A stretch of 64,000 nt of DNA from Dermatophagoides farinae. Lineage: Eukaryota > Arthropoda > Arachnida > Sarcoptiformes > Pyroglyphidae. The notes under the pieces are model-generated. The model was not told the origin of the DNA, did not search any database, and saw nothing but the letters and a program-made list of their open reading frames with translations. Both the position numbers and the translations under genes were made by a program. Location of the stretch: the NCBI RefSeq assembly GCF_024713945.1, contig NC_134681.1:4317501-4381500 (forward strand). Reading direction: 5' to 3'. Below are positions 1 to 12,703 of the stretch, in pieces; within the stretch, counting starts at the first letter, position 1; the number at the start of each line of letters is the position of its first letter.

Positions 1-2056
1 CTTTCTCTCTCTCTATCTCTATCCACAATTCATTCATTTATTCATTCATCCAGTATAGAATTCTGTGATCATGTTGATGATGATGATGATGATGATGATA
101 GAACCATAAACAACTAGGATGAAAAAAAATTGATTATTTTTTTAGGGCAAAAGAGTCAAAAAAAAACTTTGCCCAAGATAATGTTCATGAATATTCAAAA
201 TGGAAAAATTCAGAAAAAAAGGGTTGAAAATTGGAAAAAGCAACTAATGAAAATGAAAAAAAAACGAAAATAAATGTTAAATATTGAACCAAAAAGAGAA
301 AAAAAAATACACCGGTTTTATTAGAAATGATGTTGTTGCATAATTCGGATGTTGTTGTTTTTTTTCGAATGAAAATGATGAATAATCATAATTATTAATC
401 ATTTTTTTTTGGTAGTAGTGGTAGTTGCAGTGGTCGTGGTGGTGGTGGTGGTGGTGGAAAAAAAACTAATAGAATTCGATTCTATATTCTGTATTAAACA
501 AACACAATTACACGAATGGCCGTTAGAATTTTTTTTTTTGCGGAACAAAATTTATTCAAATCAACAACAATCGGCCATCATCGATTGTTGACATTGGAAT
601 TACATTTAAATTTGAAATTTATTTTTTTTTGTTTTGTTTTGTTTTGTTTTTTCGTTTTCAATTCCTATGAATAATAATGAAAAAAAAAGAAAAACTTAAA
701 CACAAAAACAATTGGCAAAACATAAAACAAAAAACAAACAAAGAACAGAATAAAAATGAACATAAAAAAAAGAATTTCAAAAGAAAGAATGAAAAAAAAG
801 TGGAATTGAATGGAAACAAAACAAAACAAAAAAATGAAAAAGAAAAATTCCGATAATAATAATAAAAAAAAGACCATGTAAAATGAATTCATTAACATGT
901 GGTGTTTAATATTCTCATAATCAAACGAACGAACGAACAACAACCAACGATTCTCTCGGGGGCACGGCTGAATAAAAAAAAATCGAAGATCATTGGATGC
1001 TATTATGTGCTTGTGTGTGTGTGTGTGGAAAATGTTCATTAAGTCAATTTTTTTTAGTTTTTTTTTCATTTTTTTAACCCTTTTTTTTCTTCCGTACATT
1101 TTATTCCAAGCTAAACGAGTAATTCTGTTTTTTTTTCTTCAAACGAATCAATGAATTATAATAATAATGGAATCCAAAAAAGAAATAAAAACAAAAGAAA
1201 ATGTAGAAATGAAATTCTTTTATCTTTTTTTTATTCATTCTTTTTTTTTGTAATGCTTTGCTGAATGAATGAATTTATGAATTTTTTTTTTAGCCAAAAA
1301 AATTTGTCAAATTCATGAAAAACGCATGATCAAGTCACAAGCCAGTTTGCAGCATTTGCGAACAAAACAAAACAAAACAAAAAATTAATTATAATCCAAG
1401 ACACACAATGCAAGGTGTGTTGTGAAAACTAAAATTTTCATTTTTTTTCTTAAATTTCTGATGTGATGAATTTTCTTTCTTTTTTTTCGTTCGACGTAGA
1501 ATATAAAATATAGCCAGAATAAAAAACACACAGAATAAAATTGGTGAGAGAGAAAGAGACAGAGAGAGAGAGAATGCAACAAAAAAAAATGAAAAATGAA
1601 ATTTTAAATCTTCCATACAATCATCAACGGTCGTTGGTCGTCGTTATATTGTTTTTAAGTAAACATCATCATGAGGATTAAATGAGAAAGAATATTCTAA
1701 ACTAGAAGAAAAAAAACAAAAATCTTATTCTGCTTTTTGAAAGAAAAGAAGAATAAGGAAAAAAAATCTGTGTGTGTGTGTGTGAAATGAAGAAAATTTC
1801 CCAAGAACATCAAGCAGATGGAGAGAAAAAAAATGCATCATATGATGATTGTGTAGTAGAAGAATGAAAAATAACCAAAAAATTGGTTATGTGATGGCGG
1901 GGTTTCTCATATGTGCCCGAAGAAAAAAAAACAACAACAAAAATTCATTATTTTTGTTTTGTTTTTCTTATTTAAACAATATCATCAAACGAGAGAGAGA
2001 GAGAGAGAGAGAGAAAAGAAAAAAAATCATAAAACATTAGCCATCATTACCGTGGT

Positions 2057-2064
2057 AACCGGTT
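2057..2064. promoter_or_regulatory. AACCGGTT palindrome, Grainyhead-like site
   Basis: The octamer AACCGGTT is seen within GGTAACCGGTTATC, and a second related site (CACCGGTTAT) lies about 45 bp downstream. AACCGGTT matches the known Grainyhead-family consensus. No recognised gene is nearby, so the function is only inferred. Confidence 0.3.
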
Positions 2065-2481
2065 ATCAGTGAGAAGAAGTAGAAGAGAAAAAAATGTTTA
2101 TTATCACCGGTTATATTTTTTAAACGGGGAGGCGGAAAACAAAAAAAAAAAATATCACATGAACCCCTACCTATCGTCGTATACTTGAACAATGGGTAGA
2201 AAAGTTTTTTTTTATTTTTGTGAAGAAAAAAAAAATCGAGATATTCAAAACTGGAAAAAAAAACATCAACAGAAAAAATTCTTTTTAAGAATTTTCAATG
2301 AAAGTTTCAACAACAACAACAAAATAATGAGTAAAATATGCAAAACTAAATTCTTAAAAGCATTCAAGTATGGATGAATGAATGGATAAAAAGGTTTTTT
2401 TTTCTTGTTGTTGTTGATAAATAAAACAATAAGAAATTCTATCGTTCAAAGAAATCTGTTCAAGTATATGTGAATAGAAAG

Positions 2482-2482
<1 letters not shown>

Positions 2483-2529
<47 letters not shown>
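2483..2529. repeat. (TG)n microsatellite
   Basis: About 23 uninterrupted TG units. A frame through it would give a Cys-Val repeat, which I treat as spurious. Confidence 0.97.
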
Positions 2530-2531
<2 letters not shown>

Positions 2532-4895
2532 ACGATTAAATCATCAAATAATCATGAAGAATATATAAAGAATTTCAAGAGCGTGAAAGAGAGAGAGAGA
2601 GAAGCGATTCATAATGAAAAAAAAAATTATGACACATGTATCACAAACAAAATTTTAATAATAATAATAATCAAAGAATAAGAATTTTAATTATAGAATT
2701 TTTACGATTTTGTTCCAATTTTGTTCCATTTTTTTCGGTTCTGACGAAAACCAAATCATCAATTCGTGGCGTGATTTCTTTTTATAACTTAAATTTTTTT
2801 TTTCTTCATTTATTCCGTAAGATAGTTACTGTTGCAAATTTTCCAGAATTTGTTTGTTGTTGATTTAACTTTAACTTTGTCTGTTGCTTTGCAGTTTGAT
2901 TGAATTTGTGTTTTATATATATATGTTTTTTGCCCCTTCCTATAGAAAAAAATCATGATTATCAAATACGGTGACAAGTAATAAATAAATCTAAATAACG
3001 TGTTAAATCATTTGTGGAAATTTTGTAGTTATCAATGGTCATGGTATAACGATAATCATGGTTTCTTTTATTGTTTTTTCCAAAAAAAAAAAAAAAAAAA
3101 AATTGGAAACCATATAACTGATTTCGAAACACACACACAGGAGGAGGTCGGTCACAGGTTCGAGTAATGCCGTCGACACCAAAAAAATAATATTGAGAAC
3201 CAAAAATAAAAATAAAAATTGAATTGAAAATATACTCGTTTCTTGCACCGTCATATAATATGTTCATGTCATTCGCCGCAACACATTCAACTTCAATCCA
3301 TTCGACTTATTTTTCTGTCTTAATTTCAAAAAATCTTAATTCATTTGTGTTTTGTTTTTCATGATGAATGTTTTGTAAATTTGTTTTTTGTTTTATTTAT
3401 CGTTTTGAAATTGACTAAAATGATATGATGGCTTGCTGGCTAAACAACAAAAAAAAATTTAAAAAATAGAGAACGAAACACGCAAAAAACAACAACCAAA
3501 TCTCTTGTTTTTTTCCAAATCTATAAGTGGATCAGTCATCATACAATTTCACTCTTTAAATGTTTGTTTTGTATTCACCAAAATAAGGCGGTTCATGAAT
3601 TCATTTCCATAGATATATATTATTTGTATATCTAAATCATCATTAAATCACTACTATATGTATGATAATAATCATTATGATGAAACAATGCACGCAAACA
3701 TCAGGTTTGTTTGTTTTTTTTGGCCATTTCAATCTCACACACACACACACACGGAATGTGGACAAATAATTTTTGGTCATTCATTGAACATTGGGTATGG
3801 ATGCATAATAAATCTTTGATTATTATTTTTTTTCAATATTTCAAATTTTTTTTTCTATAGCTTGAATCAAAACCAATAATAATGATGATGATGATGATGA
3901 TATACGGGTTTTTCCAGGTTTATTTAGCAATCAAACTGCATAAAATATGATACTGATCATTTCGTGGTGAAAGAGAAAACAAAAATGATGACCAATCAAT
4001 GAGAATGAATTCAATGAGTGGACAAAAAAATTTTTTTTGTATTCAATTTCGAGCGAAAAAAACTTTTCTGTTCCAAATTTTTTTCATTTATTATCGTAAA
4101 TAACTTATGATGGTGATGATGATGACAAAACCATGATAATGATGATGGTGATCATTATTTCAAACGACAGACAAACCCTTTCATCCATAAATGGTTCAAT
4201 GGTCATCGTCTTATTCGTCCAACAGGAAAAAAAACCAAATGGAAAAATTTATAAGTGATTTAATAATTCATAAATGATCAAATTCCAATTTTTCATTTTT
4301 TTTCTCGCATTGCTAAATAATTGATCAATCACAAAGAGGTAAAAAAAATCGAACAAAGTTTAGAGTAGAAATTTGAACCAAAAAAACAACAACAAAATAT
4401 TGGTATCAATTTTTCATATTTTTTTTTTCGTTTAAATGATTTCATATTGCTGCCGGTATGATGTTATGGATGATTTCAAGTATTTCGATGATCATCATCA
4501 TCATCATCATTTCATTCGAATTATTATCAAATTATTATTATTTGATATCAATGGAAAAGATCAAAATCAATATATCGTTACGTTTCGTTTCGTTTTTCAC
4601 GAATGTGGCAACGTTCAATTCAATTGTAACATCATCATCATCATCATCATTCGTAACGGTAATCGTGGAATGCCGAATGATAAAAAAAAAACAAATTCTT
4701 GGAAATAAAGAGGAATTCCTCAATGAAAAAAAAGTGGGTGTTGTCTGTATGTTTGGATCAAAATGAACAACAACAGACAATAATGATGATGATGATAATG
4801 GTCACTTTGATCATTATTAATGTTTTTTTTTTCTTTCTTTCTCTGCAATATGTTTAATGTATATAAAGGAATATAGAAGAAAAATAATCGAATGA

Positions 4896-4898
<3 letters not shown>

Positions 4899-4943
<45 letters not shown>
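4899..4943. repeat. (ATC)n microsatellite
   Basis: Fifteen perfect ATC/CAT units. A frame through it gives a poly-His run preceded by ATG, but flanking codons show no protein-like pattern, so it is treated as noncoding. Confidence 0.97.
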
Positions 4944-6560
4944 GTTTGCGTGTTACGATCATGTTCAATTCAATTAGACAAATTGGTGGTAGCCATTATT
5001 TGTGGGTGGAGAAAGACAGAGAGACAGAGAATGAATGTATGAACAAGGGTGAAGCAAAAAAAAAAAAAACAGGAAGCTTCACCGCCCATAACCTAGCCAT
5101 TGACTCGAATTTTTTTTCTTTCTTTTATTTTTTGATGTTGATCATCATCATCATCATCATTAAATGATTGAGTGAAACATAAATTTTCAATCAATTTCTA
5201 TAGAAATCAATATCTATAGTTATTTAGTGAAAAATAATAATAAACAAACTAAAAGAGAAATAGTGAGAGAGAGTGAGTGAGAGAATGAATTCAGATTAAT
5301 TTCAGTGTAGTTTAATTTTGGAATTTGTTTTTGTTTTTTTTTTTTTTTTTTTTTTTTTGAAAAAAAAGTTCAAAATAACAAAAAAAAATTTAGTAAATAA
5401 AAATGTCTGGGATCTTTTTCTTTTTATTTTCAAAATTCTATGCTTCTATAGTAGTGGTGGTGGTTATGATCCAGGAATAACCGGAAAAATGGGGATTGAG
5501 AGCGGAAAAAAAATCCATTGAAACATTCAAGTTAATTAGTAGGTTTTTTTTCGACTAGTATCAAGTATGTTTCGGATTTTTGGATGAAAAAAAAAATTTT
5601 TTTTTCATTTAATTCTGTCGTTTACTATTTGAAGCAAACGTTTCATTATATTAGAGAGAATGATTCACGTAGCGAATCTTTTTGTTGTTGTTGCTTGTTC
5701 ATTTCAATAGTGATCATTGAATAGGAAGTATACAGTCAACAGGAATGAAAATTTATCAATGATATCCAACCATTTTATTGGTAGAAACAACAACAACGAG
5801 ACAAGGACGAAGACACAGAATTTTCATGGCTCAAAAACTTGTATATATGATGACAAAATGAAAAAATAATATATATTGCTGGAAAGAATGAAAAAAAAAA
5901 AATTTTTCTCTATTTTTTTGACTGAAATTAGAATTTACTGCACGTATTCTGTTTTCTTGCCATTGTCGTTTTTTACTATTTTTTTTTTTTGTTATTCCAT
6001 ACGGTTTTTTCGGTTATAGTAAAATGTAATGTATAAGAATCTCAAATGATAATAAAGACAACCAAGCCAAGATGAGTGCGCAACAGAGTGAAAAAAAAAC
6101 AGAAACAAAAACAAAAACACAGTTCAAACATGTTTCAAACATTTCATTGTGTTTTGTATCGTTGATTTTTTTTTTCTTACTTCGTTTCTCTTGTTGTTGT
6201 TGTTGTTTACTTGTTATTAAAACGTTCATGTTTAGTCTGTTTGTTTATTTTTTTTTATTTTTTTTTGTTTGAATTTGTGATTCCGTGATTTTGTTTGATG
6301 ATGATGATGACGATGAAGAATAAGAAAATGGTTTCCATACACATCGCATATGTGTGTGTGTGTTTTGTTTTGTTTGCTCAAAAAAAAAAAAAATTGTGAA
6401 TGTCACACAACCTTTTACAAATCTCTCTCTTACTCTCTGTTCTTGTCATCATCATTTATTTGACCGGATTTTTTTTTTCGTTTCTTCGTTATGTTGCCTG
6501 TTTGTTTGTTTGTTTGTTTATTTTGACATGAATTGTTTTCTTGTCTTATCCATCCATCCA

Positions 6561-6588
<28 letters not shown>
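6561..6588. repeat. (AC)n microsatellite
   Basis: Fourteen perfect AC units, preceded by a short ATCC repeat. Confidence 0.97.
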
Positions 6589-6591
<3 letters not shown>

Positions 6592-7620
6592 ATAAGGAAA
6601 AAAAAACACTAGCAACAGCAAAATGTTGAAACAATTTCTAGTTGGTCGTTGTTGATGATGAAAATCATTGTCACATTTGATATGTTGTTTCATTTTTTTT
6701 TTCGTTTGTTGTTGTCGTTGTTGTTGTTGTACGACGTGAAACAAGAATTGAGTAAAAAAAAAAAGAATTAGAAATAAAATAATGATGACATACGCACATC
6801 ACATCATCATCATCACCCACACACACACACACACACACACGCAGAAACTAATGACATTGTCATGCATTTTGTTTTATTTGTTTTTTCCATTTTATTCATA
6901 TACACATATATAGAGAATGAATGAAATTGTTGTTGAATTTCATTTATCTCAATTTTTCACTCTTCTTTTTTTTTCTCTCTCTCTCTCTCTGTTCGTCATG
7001 TTCACACTTATCTATCTATCTAATTTGATTTGAATTTAATTTTCTTACATTCCATGGAAAAAAAACAATTCATTCATTGAATAATTTGCAATTTTCCAAA
7101 TGGAAAATGAAACTTTTTCTCGTCTTTTTCGTCCTCTTTTTTTGCTTCTTCTTCTTCTTCTTCCTCTTCTTCTTTTGCTACATTTTACACATGCACGCAA
7201 AAAAACATACACACACACACAGAATAAAACAAGAATGATGGCGTGGTTTTTGAAACATCTACAAAAAAAATGATAAAAAAATTTTTTTCAAGTGAAAAAT
7301 AAAAATTCAAATTTACAAGAAATGGCTCCGAGAAGATGGATATATAGGTGGAAATTAAAATGAATGGTTATTATTGATTATTATGTTATACAGAGACACA
7401 CCCACATAGAGAGAGAGATAGAGATATTTCATTTATACAAATTAGAATTAATAAAGAATCGACATAAAGTGAGAAAAAAAAGAGCGGAAAAACACTGGAA
7501 ACAAAATGGATTCTACTATGGAATTTTTTTCATTTCCCCTTTTTTTTCGTTTTTTGTTACAGTAAGAATAAAAAAAAATATAACAAACGAAATGAAACAT
7601 TAAGAGTCGTCCTCTTCTTC

Positions 7621-7645
7621 GTTGTCGTTGTCGTTGTCGTTGTCG
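7621..7645. repeat. (GTTGTC)n hexanucleotide repeat
   Basis: About four perfect copies of the hexamer. It contains CpG steps, unlike the AT-dominated repeats around it. Confidence 0.9.
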
Positions 7646-9410
7646 TGGTTGTTGTCTTCATATTCGAAAAAAATATATCTGACATTTCTTTCTAGCTCTC
7701 GATTTTTTTCCCATTCTTCTTTTTTACTCATATTACGACAATAATGATGTCACCAGAAAAAATATATATATATTTGAAATATAAATGAAATAACTAACCA
7801 ACTATATCTCTCTATAGTCTTAAACTTGACTTTCACTTGACTTGTATATTATTTAGTCAAGTTGACTTGATTCGTAAATTGTGAATTGACACAAAATGAA
7901 TGACTATACTATTATTCAATATGAAATAACTAATGTGTGTGTGTGTGTGTGTGTGTGTTAACATAATAGACAGACAAACAAACAAAAAGAAAAATGATGC
8001 AAAAAAATCATACGAAAATTGTCAAATGAATGATTATGAAAATTTTCCATAGTGAAAACAAAAATGGATCTACAGGCAAAAAAAAAGAAGAAAGGAAAAA
8101 AAAATTCTGCTACTTTTTTTTTCATTAACAAAAATTCCAGATTCCTGATTTTTGATTTTGATTCAGTTTGATCATTTCTAGTTCATAATTTCATCGTCAT
8201 CATCGTCATCATCATCAATGATAATTGAGATTAATTTCTATTGATTTTTTTTTGTCTAATGCTTCTTCATGGATTTAAACACTTTGTAATCGATTTATAA
8301 ATTATATATGCTCAAGATGTTTGAACAGGATTTTTTTTTTTTGGTTAAATAAAATACAAAAATGTGATGGAAAAACGAAAAAAAAACAAAGAAAAAAAAT
8401 TTCGATACGTGTCAAGAATTTCTTAAGAATTTTTTTTTGATTCTTTCTCATATTTTCAAAAATGGAATCAAATTCTTTTCAGTCTCTCTCAAGTAGAAAA
8501 ACAAAACAAATAAACAGAATCCGTCATCTTGTCATATATTTTTTTCTCTGTTTTGTTTTGTTTTGTTTGTTGTTCAACAACATTCAGGTTGATTCACTTC
8601 ATTTCAAGAACAATTTTTTCCTTTTCTATTTTATCAAATGTTTTTGTTCATGATCATCAATGATAATGATGCTCATTCAGTTACTTAAAAGAAAAAAAAA
8701 ATGGAAAAGAAAACTTTCAATTCACCTCAATACAAAAACACACGCATAAACGACATATGAAATTTTTTTTTTGTTTTTTCATTTTATTCTTCTTGAGAAT
8801 TTAATGTTTTTTTATTCGGCAGAAAAAAAAATTGAATTTATTTTTTTTTTGAAACAAACAAACAAACAAAAAAATGTCTGATTCATATCATTACTGCAAT
8901 GATGACGACGACGACGACAACAAACAAACAAACAACTAATCTATCATTATGGTAGACATTAAAATCAGATTATAGATGTGTGTCTGTCTGCGTGTGTGTG
9001 TGTTGTTTAAGAAAATTCACACACACCCACACATTGAAAAGATAAAGTAGATTGTTCTTCAGTTCAAATGTCGTTGAAATGTCCAATTTATTTATTTTTT
9101 TTTTACTGATTCAATTATTTTATGCATTCATTCAATGTTTTAAAAAAAAAGAAAAAAAAATTTTCTACTCACCAAAACAGAAAAATCCGTTATGAATTAT
9201 CAATTTTTTTTTTGTTGGCCATTTAATATGGATAAATGGATGGATATGGTCACTATATGGAAAAAAAACAAAGAAAAATTTTTTTTTAAGAAAAAGGAAA
9301 AGGAAATTGTATGTTTCGAATGTGTTTTGTATGAATATTATGAGTTATATAAGTGAATTAAACACTAGTTTCTAGTGATCTATTTATCCACATTGTCCAT
9401 GATGACCATT

Positions 9411-9441
<31 letters not shown>

Positions 9442-9719
9442 ATGATAACGATAAACTTGTAACAAAACAACGAAATGAAATATAAAAAAAAAATGATAAA
9501 AATAATGATAAGATTCCGTATAGAATAATCTATTTCCTTCATGATGATTATTATTTTTTTTTTCGTTTAAAAATTTGTACTATGGTTGTTGTATGATATT
9601 CGTATAGAATATTCATTCATATCATCATTGTTATAGAGAAAAAAAAACTGCGAAGCAATGCAAAAAAAAACAACAACAACAACAACAGAGGTAACCAAAT
9701 CACCAATCACCATCATCAA

Positions 9720-9727
9720 TGACGTCA
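9720..9727. promoter_or_regulatory. perfect CRE palindrome TGACGTCA
   Basis: The eight bases TGACGTCA are the canonical cAMP-response element bound by CREB/ATF bZIP proteins. The sequence match is exact; use in vivo is unknown because no promoter is identified nearby. Confidence 0.35.
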
Positions 9728-11045
9728 GAATTGAAAGAATTTTTTTTCTGTTTGTTTGTTTGCTTGCTTACTGGCAGTAGAAAATAATTGCTCTGATTTT
9801 GACTATATATATCGAAATTAAAATCAATCTTAAAATTTTGTTTTTTGTTATTATTATTATTCAAAGGTAAATTCTAATTCTATATGTCATTTTTACATCT
9901 ACATGTATATATATGTGCCAGAATCGAAACACACGATTATAATGATGAAAGTGTACGTTTTTGTGTGTGTGTGTGTGAATAACATTCAAAACTAATAGCA
10001 TTTAGATAGGAAATAATGATGCTGAAAAAAGCTATTAATTAAAATTGTATTATCTTGTCTATGTCTTTATTATTGGTTGGTTACCATTTTGTTTTCTATT
10101 TTTTTTTTTTTTTGTTACTGCTTCTTATTCATTGAACTGTTTTTTTTCGCATTGCAGTATTGATGAGATTTTGTAAGCAGAGCAACAACAACAATAACAA
10201 CAACAACAACAACAAATGGATACTGAATGAATGGCCAAAGAAAAAAAAACGAATTGATTGTGAATGGCGGCTAAGTGCTTGAAAATTGAAGGCCAAAATG
10301 ATGATGATGATGATGATTTGTGATACGATTCATTCTTGAAATGGTTACGAAAAGAGAAAAGAAAAACGACCATTGTCATTATCAAATGAATAAGAAAATT
10401 GTGCGTGTATCTGTGTGTGCATTGGTGTATGGGTGAAAAAAAAGTATGAAAACCAAATATTGTTGTATATTGGAAAATCGAATGTGAATGAATTTCGATG
10501 AACAGAACCAAAAAAAAAAATTAAATGAAAAGGACACCGTTACGCACAAACAAGGATTGATTATCAAGCAAATTTGCGCTGATTTCCTTTTTTTTGGGTT
10601 CTTTCTTCTCATTCCTAAAATGTGTTCAAGATATCTATCTATCTACCCTGAAACAAACGACAACGACAATGTTCAAACGTAAATGAATGAATAGTAGAAA
10701 GGAAAATGGTCAATTGTAACGAATAATCATCATCATGATGGTTTGGCCATTCATTTTATTGTGAAATGTGTGTCATTGAGAACCAATATAGTGGAAAGAA
10801 AAAAAAAGTTCGATAGCAGTAGAAAAAAAACCATCAGAATAATGAAAATAAGTTCTCATCACACTCAAGTTCAAATACACACACACACACGGCAAAAAAA
10901 AATGCCGAAATTTAAATTTTTTTTTATCTTCAAGAATTGTGAAACAAAATTAGAATTAAAGAATGAATCTGGAGAAAAAAAAAGACGGAATGATCACCTG
11001 AAACTTGTTATAGTAATGTTTGATTCTGATTTGATCAAGTAATAA

Positions 11046-11077
<32 letters not shown>

Positions 11078-12632
11078 CTAGATACCATAGCAAGAATATG
11101 GAAAATAGAACAGAATATTCTCCATATACAAACAAACACATAAATTTTGTATGCAATATATTTCCATATCAAAATTATTATCATCTATGAAAATTCTCTC
11201 AAATGGTGATGAAGATAATGATGATCGTAATGCATATAAGTTTTTTTTTCTTCATCTTTTTATTTTTGATTCGAATGAATGTAGGAAAAGAGAAAATAAA
11301 ACTTTGTTTGAATTTTTCATCTCTTTATTTTTTTTCCATCATTCATTCATTCATTCATTCATTCACGTTTGATGATGATAATAATAATCGCGTCAATCTA
11401 TTTAACACACACACACACGCACACACATACACTGAAATAACCGAAATGTGAACAAAGATGATTTTCAATGATTGAAAATAATAACGACAACGATCATTTG
11501 ACTCTTTGACTTTCAATCACCATAATAATCATCGGTATCATCAACAAGAACCATGTTTAATGGCATCATGGTGGAATTTAATCCGATTCTGGTATCGATT
11601 CTCACACTAACACACACACACACACACACATATAACCATTTAGTTTTTATCCATGCATTTTTTTTTTTGGATACTTTCAATTTTCTTTTCTTTTTTTTGT
11701 TTCTTTGTTCGTATTCTACTTGGAATGCACGACAACAACAACAACAAGAACCAGAACCAGAATCATAGTTGCTCAATTGAAACAGAGACAAGGCTCTTTC
11801 ATTATACTTATATATATATGTCTACTGAGAAGCGTAACATTGGAATTATTTACATTATCATCATATACACACACCAATCAAAGTAACAATTTTTTTTTGT
11901 ATTCAGTCGATTCTAGAATCATTAAACAAACAAACAAACAATAACAATGATGATGATGATGATTAACAGTGAACAAAAAAAAATCACTCTAAGAATGCAA
12001 CCAAAAAAAAAAAAAAAAAAATATTCTCTCTAATCTAGTTCATTCATTCATATAAAAGATATAATTCAAATGATGATTATCTAAAAATATGGTTGTGTTT
12101 AAATCATCTTAAAATCCAATGATGATAATACACCGCAATGATATTGTATGCCGGAATTTTTCTTCATTTTTTTTTTGTTGTTGTTGTTGTTGTTGTTGCA
12201 ACAAACAACAACACATCACAACATGGAACAATGAATTTAATGGAAAATAAGCTCCATTTTCGTTTCATTCATTCATTCATTCATTCATTGTCTCATTGTG
12301 AAAAGATACCAGATATTCATAAAAGTTGAAAAAAAATGTTTGATGATCCTGTTGTGTGTGTGTGTGTGTGTGTGTGAAAATTGTTGGATTTTTTTCTTTC
12401 ATTTCATTCATTCATTCTCTCTTTTTTTTCAACCATTGAATGTTCATAGTATGATAATAATGATAATAAAATAAAGGAAAAAAAATGGAGATGATCCGGA
12501 AAAGAATTTTTTTCCGCTTTCTTTTTTTTCGGCTAGATCCTCATCATCATTATATGAAGCGTTGGTTTTTTGTTGTTGTTGTTGTCTTTTTTTTGAACCT
12601 GTGAATGTGTGTGTGTGTGTGTGGCTTTTTAC

Positions 12633-12703
12633 ATAAAATTTGAATATTGGCTCGATGGCTGGATGTTGTTTGGTTGGCCATAGCGTTGACTGCCTCGATG
12701 ATT
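12633..12703 (-). other. exon-like GC-richer island
   Basis: On the minus strand this 71-bp segment is preceded by ACAATAG and followed by GTAAAA, which resemble a splice acceptor and a weak donor. Its frame is open and polar (Arg, Gly, Gln, Asn, Ser), and it lacks the homopolymers that fill the surrounding DNA. The plus strand is also open and hydrophobic, so strand and coding status are uncertain. I do not recognise the product. Confidence 0.2.

Larger units (their letters stand above)
1..8000. other. gene-free, microsatellite-rich sequence
   Basis: No open frame here looks like a conserved protein; the longer frames are driven by poly(A/T), (GT)n, (GA)n and (ATC)n. The main tracts are (TG)n at 2483-2529, (ATC)n at 4899-4943, (AC)n at 6561-6588 and a (GTTGTC)n hexamer at 7621-7645. 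Two less repetitive patches stand out: 2041-2130, with two AACCGGTT-like sites, and 3141-3180, a CpG-containing island. The stretch could be intergenic, or an intron of a gene whose exons I cannot recognise. Confidence 0.75.

Noticed and set aside
665-1099. 144-codon minus-strand ORF
   Set aside because: Composed of Phe, Leu and Ile codons from poly(A/T) and Thr-His codons from (GT)n. No domain or codon pattern is recognisable.
3140-3185. tRNA-like T-arm (GGTTCGAGTAATGCC)
   Set aside because: The flanking bases do not pair as a T-stem or an acceptor stem, and no A box or anticodon arm lies upstream at the right distance.
4892-5167. ORF starting with a 14-His run
   Set aside because: The run is a plain (CAT)n microsatellite and the rest is poly(A/T)-derived Lys, Phe and Ile codons with no conserved pattern.
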